From the NCBI GenBank assembly GCA_021234535.1, contig CM037836.1, forward strand, positions 27,952,769-28,016,768: a stretch of 64,000 nt of DNA, read 5' to 3'. The notes under the pieces were generated by a model. It saw only the letters and a program-made list of their open reading frames with translations. It did not search any database and had not been told where the DNA came from. Positions 23,515 through 34,602 of the stretch are shown piece after piece. Source of the stretch: Stichopus chloronotus (taxonomy: Eukaryota; Echinodermata; Holothuroidea; Aspidochirotida; Stichopodidae). Within the stretch, counting starts at the first letter, position 1. The number at the start of each line of letters is the position of its first letter. The position numbers and the translations under genes are program-made.

Positions 23515-24021
23515 TTGAGAAGAATTAAGCCATTTATAGATACAACCACTCGCATCTCTTTTTATAATGGATACATTGTACCAATTTTAGATTATTGTAG
23601 TATCTTATGGGGCACTTGTAATGTTGGTGACGTCAATATGATTTTACGTTTGCAAAAAACAGCAGCAAGAATAATTTTAGATGCTGGTTTTGAGTGCGAG
23701 TCAGACGAACTTTTCAAAACTTTAGGTTGGCAACCCTTCGACAAACGCATAAAAACTCGAAGGTTGATCATGCTTTATAAATGTTTGAATGGATTAGCAC
23801 CTCAGTATCTCTGTGATCTTTTTCAGTACATTCACAATGTCCATACGTATTGCCTTCGATCAAAAACTGTTAATCACTTATTTATTAAAGGGGGACGAAC
23901 AGAATACCACAAGAGACGTTTCACATACTTAGCTTCACATGAATGGAATGAACTCCCTGACAAATGTAGGAACGCAAAGTCTTTGAATCATTTTAAAAGT
24001 CTTATTAACTCTTACTTATAA
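23515..24021 (+). pseudogene. LINE RT C-terminal region (shifted frame)
   Basis: 168 codons (RRIKPFIDTTTRISFYNGYI, then DYCSILWGT, LQKTAARIIL, HEWNELPDKCRN), the usual C-terminal region after the RT thumb. It joins the preceding frame if one T of the T run at 23512-23516 is discounted. Confidence 0.88.
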
Positions 24022-24588
24022 ATGATATTTTTACACTCATGTTTGTTATGTTTTTACGCCTTAATGTTTTTATAGGGTTTATGCTCTTTTCACTTCATTT
24101 CTCTGTTTTAGGCTTTGTGCAATTTTGTTAACTTTCCCTCTTTAAATCTTAGATCATCTTCCTTTATCCCTTATTTTTTTCTTTTTCTTTCTCTGCTTTA
24201 TTTATACGTGTGTTATTTTCCCTTTTGCTACCTTTACTAATCAGTTAAATCTCTTTTAATGTTTTTATATACTTGTATACTGTAAATGTCTTTTTTGTTT
24301 CCTCTTACTTATTCCTTTTTAATTTTTACGAGGGCTTCGGGTAAGATTAGCCTTTTGTGAGCTAACCGAATTGTCCACTCTCATGTCAATATTAAATAAA
24401 TAAATAAATAAATAATAAATAAATTACTCATTTGACGTTAGCAAATAGCAGCACTAGCACCTAGCCTATATCGGGACACGTCTGAGACTTAAAATGTCCG
24501 TCGTAATTACTATTAGACAAGGCTGGGAACATGTCACTATCTATCCGGCAATCAGGTAATTCTAGAAATAGCCTAATGAGGCTTTACA

Positions 24589-25320
24589 GGGGAATTCCAG
24601 TCAAGGATTCAGGAACATGTCTTCTGACTTATTTAAGCCATTTCAAACCATTTTCATTCATATTCTTAACGTTTTGAAATGAACTTCAAAACACAGGCAA
24701 CATGATGTGTTCAAACTTCAAGCCCAACAGAGTTTTTAACACTGTGCATGTATACGAAGGGCGTGGCCATTATGATGTAATTGACTGTGATCTCTGTGGC
24801 TTGTGACGTAGGATCAATAGGATTAACCTACATAATTAGTTATTAGACACACTGTGTATTCAGTGTGACTATCACAAGATAAAATAGGTAATTGATAAGA
24901 TCGCAATAAAACACAAACGATGAGGAATTTTCCATCAAATGGCAACATTACCCAGTGCGAGCCGGTGCGAACAATACCTTGAAGATAAAGAAAACATAAT
25001 CTTTAGTAAGTACTAAGTGAACCTTTTAGGAGACGGGAATAAGCCATGTAATTACGAATTATGTAGGACAATGAGGTTGGTCATCGTGGATTAGAGCTGG
25101 TCGTCGACTACGTCTCAAGCCTCAGAGATCACAGTCAATTACATCATACTGGATGCGCCCTTCGTGTACATGCATGGTGTTAGCAACTCTGTTGGGCTGG
25201 AAGTTTGAACACATAAAGTTGCATGTGAGAAGTGCATTTCAAAACGTCAAGAATATGAATGAAAATGGTTTGAAATGGCTTACATAAGTCAGAAGACATG
25301 TTCCTTGACTGGAATTCCCC
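24589..25320. mobile_element. foldback/MITE-like element with inverted arms of about 215 bp
   Basis: Left arm 24589-24810 and right arm 25109-25320 are imperfect reverse complements (ends GGGGAATTCCAGTCAAGG against CCTTGACTGGAATTCCCC), separated by about 298 bp of unrelated sequence. No coding capacity. Flanks contain TTTA on both sides (24584-24587 and 25321-25324), a possible target duplication, but the left boundary is blurred by an extra CA. Confidence 0.85.
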
Positions 25321-25557
25321 TTTAAGACTTCCAATAGGCCTAATATCAGTTAGGGCCTATTAAAGTGACGTCGTTCCCATAATTATAATGGTTGTGCAGT
25401 AGGTCTTGGCCTATAATGTAGGCTACACATAGGCTACACCAAACTTTGCGCACTGCAAACTTTGGTATATACTTCATGTAAGCCAACCTCAAACTGACTT
25501 ACTGTACATAGACGCCTGCTAATCCTGTTCAGTATAGGCTATTCAGTCTTCTAGCTG

Positions 25558-26420
25558 ATTTTATTGATAATACCCAGGGTCATAAAGTCCTGGTCCAACT
25601 TATTACTAGCTTTGTCAGGGTTTAAGGGCAGCTCCCGGCGCATGCCTAATACCCAACAAAGCCCTGCAAAGTCATATTCTGCCACAGTCAAGATAAAACT
25701 TATCAATATTGCCCTTGAAGCTATTAACTGAAGTGGAATTTACAACCCAATTGGGCAGACTATTCCACTCATTGACAACTCTGCAGTATATATGTGAGAA
25801 GCAATCACTTTCTAACATCAAGCCTAGAGAAGCACTTCACCGGCTTCTTACAATGGCCACGAACACGGGAATTGGGACAAACCTCTAAGTAATCACAATT
25901 AGAGAATTCCTACCAGATAGGAATTTTGAAAACCTGCAGCATATCCCCCATGATCCTTCTTAACTCAAGAGCGGTAATTAGTCCAAGACAATTGAGCCTA
26001 TTGTGATAAGGGAGATGACGTACATCGGGAATAAGTCGAGTGGCCCTCCTCTGAACCTGCTCTAAAAGAAACTTGTCCTTTGCAGTAATAGGGACTCCAT
26101 GCCTGCAGAGCATAGTCAAGATGTGGCCAGAACCAACTGCTTATACAGATTGAACACAATATCTTTACTAAAATTACTTAAGTTCCTCTTGATCAATCGG
26201 AGCACCCTGTTCGTCCTGGCAGCAGCATCTGCATACTGTGTAGAAGGCCTCAGATCACTTGTGCTGACCACACCTAGCTTTTTCTCTGAATGTCACATTA
26301 CTCAAGATACTACCAGCCATGGTGTAGTCATAATTCAAAATTTTTAAGTCCAAGGTGAAGACCTGTGCATTTGTCAGCATTAAAAGACATTTGCCAAGTT
26401 TTTGATCATGTTAAGTTTTG
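25558..26420 (-). pseudogene. decayed LINE fragment (RT thumb to 3' end)
   Basis: On the minus strand, in broken frames: WQMSFNADKC, then IKRNLSNFSKDIVFN-like and PHLDYALQAWSPYY-like blocks, then KDKFLLEQVQRRATRLIPDV with RHLPYHNRLNCLGLITALEL and VNEWNSLPNWVVN. These are typical C-terminal RT blocks of a CR1-like LINE different from the one at 21-24 kb. Ends with AATAAAA at about 25558. Many stops and shifts. Confidence 0.85.
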
Positions 26421-29400
26421 GCTTACGTGAAGTATACCCAAACTTTGTGCACACCTAAAAAGTAAGCCCAGAACTTAGCAATGGCCCAAGCAGCTTGACA
26501 AAGTTTTTTGAGTACCATATGCTGATATGACTTGACAGAAAGCTGAGACACAGTTTACAGCATTAAATCGCCCCTGCCTGGTTAGTTAACTTACGGTATT
26601 GCATGTGCACAGGAGAGGAAGGCTGGCCTAAAGCATCGTATTCGCAGTTGCCGCCTTATGTTACAAACATCATGATTTTGACCACTTAATGGCATTGTTT
26701 CGGACCATTTTTGGCACATCGTATTGTTTCCTCAAGCAAATGCTGGTTAAAATAACAGATTTCAAGTTACAAATCCAAGCAGATTGGGTTAGAGTACTAA
26801 TAACAGGAAACTTCAGACACGCTTAAACAAGATAAGTAGATACAGTATATGATGATTTTCAATTCCCAGCAGCTAGCTTGAAATTCCAAGGATTTTACCC
26901 TAGATGCACGGTTTTATACATCCATGCTACACCTGCACCTGATGAAATAGCGTGACCTTGTAGCGGATAGGAAGCTTACAGTACTCTCTTGAAGATCTAC
27001 TGCTGTGCTAGCTGAGGCAGGTTTTCAAGACTGCTTGTTGAGACTGTTGCTACAGTAAGATTACTTCCATGGTTTCCAACATCTTACCAAAGAAAAAAGA
27101 ATTTTTGTAATCAGCCCAGTCTAGACTCTTTGGGTTTGATTTTCTTAGAATGGCCCCTTGTTGTAGAGAATTTTTCAAAGTCAATAAATGAATAGATGTC
27201 TAATTTAGGTCTATAAAGTTATTCAGTGAAGAAACAACCTGTGCTGTTGTTCTGACGAGAGTCTTATTCTTCCAGTGTTGTCAAATTCAGAGAGTAAAAT
27301 CGATGCTCATATGAAGAGGTTCTAAGTTATGGAATCATCTTTGTCATGGGCCTTTCAACACCCTCGATCAGGGCAATACATTTTTTCAAATACAATTTCC
27401 AGACAGTAGACAATTACACTGTAGTCAGTGATACATAGGATGAACCAAGGATTTGTACAAACTTAAAATTATCATGCATTCTGAACGTTACAATTATGTA
27501 CACCTGTACCCATGACTTTTTTGACCACCTGTGCACAATGTAAACTGAATTTTAGTGAAGTGTTGGTTGTAGTGCCCAAATCATTTTCATAATGTACAGT
27601 AACAAAGTCTTAAATGTGGTCTCAAAAGAGATATTACAGTATTTTGAGAATGACACTTCATTTAATTACAGTACTATAACAGTGCATACAATACACTACC
27701 AACTTTTTAGTTTCAAGCATGATTCTCTAAACTAAAAGTGGCACAAAATTTTGGAGACTTTAGGGCTGAGGGGTTCAGAAGGATTAATTATGTCATGAAA
27801 ATATTGGGCTCTGACTATGTACATAGACTACACTGTAGACACTGATGTGACTATGTTCCCTGCATGCATGCCACTATACTTATGGAACAAAGAAACCAAC
27901 AAAATTTAGTGCAAACAGCTACATGCAAGTCTCAAGCAAGGTCTGCTTTGGATTTGGACAAACAAATTGCTTTGAATCATCACGTTCGGTCTGTCTCTAA
28001 ACAGTATTTAGGATGTAAGAACATTTGGATCATTGCTGCTTGTCTGCATTCACTATCTTCCCCAAAAGAATGTTGTCACTCTGTATTGTAAAATACTTTA
28101 GTAAATTCATACTCATTTTATTGTGTGCTTCTCTGAGGTGATATCAACAGCTATACAGTATTGCTCCAAGATTTTTCCCAGGACTCTTGGCTCTCCCGAG
28201 AAGAGCCATTTGTCCTTTAATACTTGCAATAACTACCAGCCATTTCATTCATGTCATGACTCCTTTCCTAAAGCTACTGTAGAGTGTTCTGCTTGTTTTC
28301 AATATTTGTCGGTATCAAGTTGGCATTTTCATGTATCGTCATGATGCGAATACCGTTCCCAATATATTTAGGTTCACTTGCATATATACTCACCTCACGC
28401 ATGCTAGAAACTTCTATTCCTTTTTTTCTGTCACATTTCTTAGCAACGTACAATTTGCTTTACTACTGTAGTTCTGGCCTGTGGAATTCCTGTCATCCAT
28501 CTTGTATCTCTTAGAACTCATTCAAGAAATCTTAAAAATTATATTTGATGATCCAGCTTACAGTTGGTGACTTTGTTTTGTTTCTTTTTTTTATTTTTTC
28601 TTTGTTCTCTCATTGTTTGTATTTGCCTTTGTTGTACCTTTTTTGTAATTGTATCTTTGTGCATGGAGAACTCAAACTGCAAGCTCCAGTGCTTATACTG
28701 TAGCTACAGTAAAGCTCTGAGTTCCCCCAGAGTCATTTCATCTTGTGTGTTGTGTGTAAAACCTCGAAATGTAACTTGAACAAATGCTTATGAAATGAAA
28801 ATGAAATGAAATACAGGACTGTTAGTGCTATACACCATAACTGGAATTGTATGTACAGTACAGTATTGTCACTCAAAGTGAAATAAAAACGTTCTTGACA
28901 AACAGAACAGTATAGTGCACCACCTCAAGCTTCTAACTGTAATTTAATAATGACCCTGGCACTGCTACCACTGTTGCTTATCTAGTCTTCATGTTTCAAT
29001 ATGGCTTGCAGTATTTCTAGGCTACTTTGACCTACAATAGTCTACTGTACATACAGTACAGTATTGCACCCTTTGAATCATCAGTGCTGCTTACCTTATT
29101 AATTACCTTATTAATTGCATAACACATTTACTACGTATGGCAAACACTGTACATGTGTCAAATCTGATGCTCTGCATTTTACGTAGCATTGTAAGTTAGT
29201 TAATTTTTTTTTTTTTCTATTGTGCTGATTTACAGTATATGCACTTTAAAATGAAAATAGTCTGGAAAACATGTGAAGTTTGACAACTTTCCCTGACAAG
29301 AAACTTACACATGAAATATACCATTGGTATACGTACATACTGGATTTCAGTTTAGACACCATACTGTACAGTGTACTTGTATTTGACTGAGATGTTGAAA

Positions 29401-32400
29401 ATAGTTCCAGTTCCTACAGTATATACTGTACAGTAGTTTTCTGCTTATAGGATTATGAAGTTCATTTTTATGCATGCCATGTTAAACAGGCAAGCCTTGA
29501 TTTTTGTTTTACTTTCAGGTGTGCTGAAACACTTTGAAGGAAATTAAGGATTGTGGTACTGTAGGTGTGCTGTTTTATGTAGGTTTACCAGAGTTCCCAC
29601 TAGTCGTCATCTATAGTTGGTATACAAAAAGCATACCCCTCTGTCCTCACAGTGATTTGAGGCAAGTGACAGTGTCCAGGCACACTTGCTTGCCTCAAAA
29701 TCAGGCCTGATGAAAGTGTTTATTTAGAATCAAATGACTTAGAGCAGAAAAAGTTGAATTTATAATCCTTTCATGCCATTGAACAAAATGTTGCATGTTG
29801 CTCAGCTGGAAGAGTGAAAGATTTTTCAAACTGATTTTTCTTAGGAACACATTTAGGACTATTTTGCTGCGTTATCATTTTATTTGAAGGAAAATTAAAT
29901 GCCTGGAGGTTAGTAAAAACTGCAGAGAGTATCGAGCCATAGCAAAATTAGGATTTTGAAATGAACATGTAACTTAGCTGGTGGTATACTGTACATACAG
30001 AAGCAACAACTGATGGCAGAGTAGAAAGGAGCTGGTAATGATGGAAGTAGAGTAGGCACAATATAACCAATACTGTATCTAGCAAGGTGACCTATGATTT
30101 TAAGTAGTGATGTTATTTGAGTCCTCACGGGATGTTGTTTTAGGTAGTTATTGAAGAAAATAGTGCATTTGGAAGTTACAGTTGAGGGTATGAATTAAGC
30201 TTATCAAAGGTAACTATCTACTCGTGACAATTAGATACAGGTACCTGCAACTATGAAGTAGCTAATGTAAGTATAATGTCTCTGCTTGGCTTAACATTAA
30301 GTATGTTACGTTAGCAATATGTTCGACATCGATATAAGCTGCACCACTAGCCCAAACTTCTGTGTGCCAATATGCGTTCATCATCTCGTAATTTATCAAT
30401 CCAGCATGTATGCAGTGCCTAGATACAGTAGAAAGAGTTTCTCACACTGGGGTTATGTTGCTTCCTGCTACACCGGTACTCCAGTTCATCTTTGTGTTTT
30501 TGCTACCACATCCCAGTATCTCGCTCAATTGCTGTGACAAAGGTCTTTGCTTCTGATTGCACTAAAACCCAATTATTATGGTTTGAGAGAACTTTAATCA
30601 ATACCAGCAGACATCCTGACTGCAAAGTTTTGCTCAAAATAACTGAAATTGTGGCAGGACAGAACATTAATATATTTTTATTGTAACTTTCTGTATTGAG
30701 GACATGGCTGCAAAACTGACTTGTCTCCTAAATTGATGCCAATGGTATAACCTACCTGAGTCCCTGACTTATTAGATGTTATTTGCATATTACTGTAAAT
30801 GTGATATCCTGCTCCTTGCTGATCATTCATTTGTACAAATATTTAATTTTGGGGGAAGATAGACATCTGCTGAATCCAAGGTTCACCATGGCGTTAATAA
30901 AATGCTCCAGATTCATTGTTTAAAGGTGGCCACTCATTGCCCCAAGCAACATTTTGGCTGGGTGAGGCAAAATTCTCAATTGGTCAGGACTCTTTGATTC
31001 ACAGCAAAATCAAGAGATGTAGAGTAGTTCATACGCAGCATGGGGGCCCATCATTTTGATTAATCGTCGTAAAATTTCAGACAGGCTGTGAAAGGGACTA
31101 TACATATACAGTAAGTGGTTGAGAGAATTGCAAGTGTTTAGAGCGATGAGTCCCTGTCTCTAAGTCATTACTGATTACCAAATGTGCATTCAGGATGATT
31201 CAGTAGTGATCTGGTGTAGAATATTATATGAAAAATCTACAGTTTAATAGAAGATGTCTAGAGCTGCTTTCTGGTCTAAGTGCCACTAAAAGTGAATAGC
31301 TAGACTTGCCCTGATCTTCAGTCTTTGATGCTCTGGTCTGATACATGATTCGACTATATCAAAATGTGATATATTTGGCAACGTTATCAATGCGTATCAC
31401 GTAACTTCTCCAAAGAGTCTCTATAGTAAGATCAGGTATGAGGCAGGCTTTGATAAGGAAAAAGTACTACTGCCTTTCCCCAGGTTTTGATGATCAATTT
31501 GATCAAAGGCAAAAGTGGGTGGCCCAGACGAAACTTGGACAAGTTGCTTCCCTGTTTGTGTCTTTTATTCTGAAACATGTCTCTTTGTGCTTAGTATCTG
31601 GATCTATAGCTAAGAAAAACAGTATCAATATTGTGATAGCTTTGGATGTTTTTAACTTTTTATGATTGAGTTATTAGATGTTTCTGTGCCCCTTTTGGAA
31701 TCTGTACAGGCTTCTCAATCTGGAATTGAGATTGCATTACTTTGTTAGCAGGAAAATCCACAGATTAGCTAAGCTCTATACTGCTAACCATACCAGTTGT
31801 TGTTTTAAATGCTGAAAAAAGTTACAACTTTGAAAAGCAATTGTTCTGATTGGAGAAAATAATAAAAGTTCAGTTTAACTTTAAATGGCATTCTCTGTTA
31901 AAAAATGTTTTCTGATTTTGCTTGAGTGTTTGTTTTAGGTTTCAGGTGACAGTATTTTCAGTTTTATGAAGTTAATGAAAACTTAACAATCAGCATGCAT
32001 GCAGAATGTGATATTTCTTTGAAGGAGTTTCACATCAGATAGGGATAGTGCTCACTGCTGCTCACTGCTTAGCTTACTTATCATGACCCCAAACAAGGAG
32101 AGCAATTAGCTCTCCTCACACTCCCCAGGAGAGCAGTTGACTGAGCTCCTGTAATTTTCAAAAGGCAAGGCCTGTATTATGGCATTACCTTACGCAACAT
32201 TGGTTTTGTACATTACTAGCATTGATGTTTTCCTAGGAATGTTGTACCATACAGTAGGTAAGATCATTTCAGAGAGGCTAAATGGTGGAATAGTTTCAGT
32301 ACTTAGAAGTTGCCTGAGTTTAGTAAAATTTCCTCCAGTTATGGTGACCATATAGCAGTGGTTAAAAAAAAAGAAATTCCTTTTAAACAGGAAAAACCCA

Positions 32401-33527
32401 GACAGATGGAGTCTGGTAGATCTGTTAATGAACAGCAAGTGTATACAGTAATGTGTCTAAGTCCTTCACTAGGACTTACTCAAATTTTTCTGTTCAATTG
32501 CTCAGGAATGATTTCAATCTCACATTAAGTATAAGTGATGTCCACTCTACTGAAGTGCCTGGTGTTGAATTTGTGATTTTCCTTGGACAAGATTGGTTTT
32601 GTAACTTTTCCCTGGTCCACAGTAGGCTCAGCGTATGCCATATTGATGTTGTAAACTACATGGCAAAGTGAGGAACAAGTATTGACCATACATGTGTAAA
32701 AGGATGGCTGCTGACATACTATTGTCAAGGATCCAACTGAATACTCTACTGCAAGGTTAAAATAATTTGTTTAACCAGTGAATAAGGGCCAAAATTTCAT
32801 AACAGTGGAGAAGCTTACTGTAAATTCTCTTTAATTGTGGAGACCTCGTTTCATAGCATTTTCTGTTTGGAAGTTATAGATTTTTAAACAAATTTCTATT
32901 TTGCAGTGATGCATAGCATTATGGAAAAATCTGTGATGTCTTTCCATGCAGACAAACTACAGTAATTGAACATTCTTTTGCTGTCTTATAATCCTGATTG
33001 CCCTAAAAGAACATTATAAGACTTTAAAAGCGTTGTGATCTTATTGTCATAACATTTCAAGTTAAAACTTTTCAAGACATTGCAATTTGAAAGTTCTTAA
33101 GAAATCAATCAGGATACTTCCCGTTTTGAGATTGTGATGTCATAACATAACCACTTGTAATTGAAAAGCTTTTGGTTTTCTTTGAATTACTCATCAAATA
33201 GTTTTATTAGTCATGCATAGATTCATATTAAGGAATTAGTAATTTGATCATTGCATGATACACCTTTAGGAATTCAACACGAAGTCTGTACAAGTACATG
33301 TGTATTTATGGAAGTTGTTGGTGAATAGAACAAAGAAATACATTAAATTCCTGCTGTCTGGTTATGTGACATCATTCTGTAACTTGACTTAATCAAGTCT
33401 CTTTGCATTCAACTGAGTCACAATAAATGAATTTCAAAAGTGCATAACTTAATTAGGAAGGTAACAACATATTTGAATGGATGGTATTTGCTCAAACACT
33501 TCTGCTTCATATTTTATGGGTGGTTAT
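26421..33527. other. intergenic, no recognisable gene
   Basis: 7.1 kb of AT-rich sequence with short open frames (largest about 76 codons) that match nothing I know. Striking local excess of TACTGTA/TACAGTA words (for example around 28855, 29045, 29366, 29420). T-rich stretches occur at 28565-28645 and 29203-29216. Confidence 0.6.
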
Positions 33528-33760
33528 TTCAATGTTCTCAAGGTTCAATGTTTCCTAGGTTTCGATATTCCAGAGGGTCAATGTTCCCAAGGTTCAGTGC
33601 TTTGGAGGTTTGATGTTCTCAGCGTTTGATGTTCCCGACGTTCGTATTCCCCTACAAAGGGAAAATTTAATCCCAGGAACTCTGAATCATCGAGAATTAG
33701 CGTGACATCTCTGGGAACATCGAACCCTGGGAACAATAAACCCTGTGAACATGGGACTGA
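33528..33760. repeat. minisatellite that inverts on itself, upstream of NEIL1
   Basis: From 33528 to about 33653, seven or so imperfect copies of an AATGTTCCCAAGGTTC-like unit (16-18 bp). From about 33671 to 33752 the reverse complement appears (GGGAACATCGAACCC, GGGAACAATAAACCC). The two halves could fold into a long imperfect hairpin. It lies 385-620 bp before the NEIL1 start codon. Confidence 0.8.
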
Positions 33761-34144
33761 TCCCTTTTATGGAGATAATTCCAGGGTTTTGTTCTCCAGC
33801 AAGACAAATCATGAATGAAAGAAAGAAAAGAGATTATGTATTGAGTTGCCACCAGTAACAAACCACATGCTGATTAAATTTATATCAGTTTTTTACCCCA
33901 CATTGTTTGTTCAGATAATCATCATTTCTTTAACAAAGTAATTGACATGATTAAAGATTTGCATTTACCATCAATGATTTACGTCGAAAATAAATGTGTG
34001 ATAAATAACTTATTGTAGACTTATGTTTCTTGAATCTGTTCTGAGAAACAAACGTGAAGATATATGCCAGTCCTGGTGATGAGCTTCATCATCCCCCATT
34101 TTCTTTTATGTCTCTCTAATTTGAACTGACAGTGAAGTACAGAT

Positions 34145-34602
34145 ATGCCTGAGGGACCAGAACTCCACCTCTCCAGCAGATTTGTAAACAGATGTTGCAA
34201 AGGGAGAGTATTTACTGGTAAGATTATCAAATCTGAAGTCCACAAGAGTGAAGAAATCAAGTTTCAGAGTGATGCCTACAGCATATCTGCGACATCGAGA
34301 GGCAAGGAAGTTCAACTCTTCTTGACCTCTGTCGAAGACGATGACAAGAAATTTGTCAAGAGGTCGGTCCCTGACCTCAAGTCACATACGACAATTTTGT
34401 TTCGTTTTGGCATGTCTGGAAAATTTGAGTTTACTTCAGAGGCAGAGGTGCACAAGCACGCTCACTTGAAGTTTTTCACAAAAAGCAAGCCTAAAATGGT
34501 ACTGAGCTTCGTGGATGTGAGAAGGTTTGGGAGATTTGAAGAGACTGCAAATTGGGGAAAGGACAGAGGACCAGACCCAATGTTTGACTATCAACAATTT
34601 AG
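34145..34602 (+). CDS. NEIL1: NEIL1 coding exon 1 (catalytic N-terminal domain)
   Basis: Encodes residues 1-152 and two bases of Arg153. Pro2 is the Schiff-base nucleophile after Met removal, Glu3 the proton shuttle and Lys54 the conserved beta-sandwich lysine. Ends YQQFR at donor GTGAGA. The start is fixed because Pro2 must be N-terminal. Confidence 0.95.

Larger units (their letters stand above)
21365..24424 (+). mobile_element. 5'-truncated LINE (CR1/L2/Jockey group) with endonuclease and RT
   Basis: Remains of an APE-type endonuclease followed by reverse transcriptase and a C-terminal region, then a 3' UTR with a TTCGG/CCGAA stem and an (AAAT)n tail at about 24394-24424. The 5' end starts inside the endonuclease (VAVYVKNSTPFVRHSEY), so ORF1 and the N-terminal endonuclease are missing, typical of incomplete target-primed insertion. 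Three lesions: a frameshift near 21530, TGA at 23460-23462 and a frameshift in a T run at 23512-23516. Clade assignment beyond the CR1/L2/Jockey group is uncertain. Confidence 0.93.
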
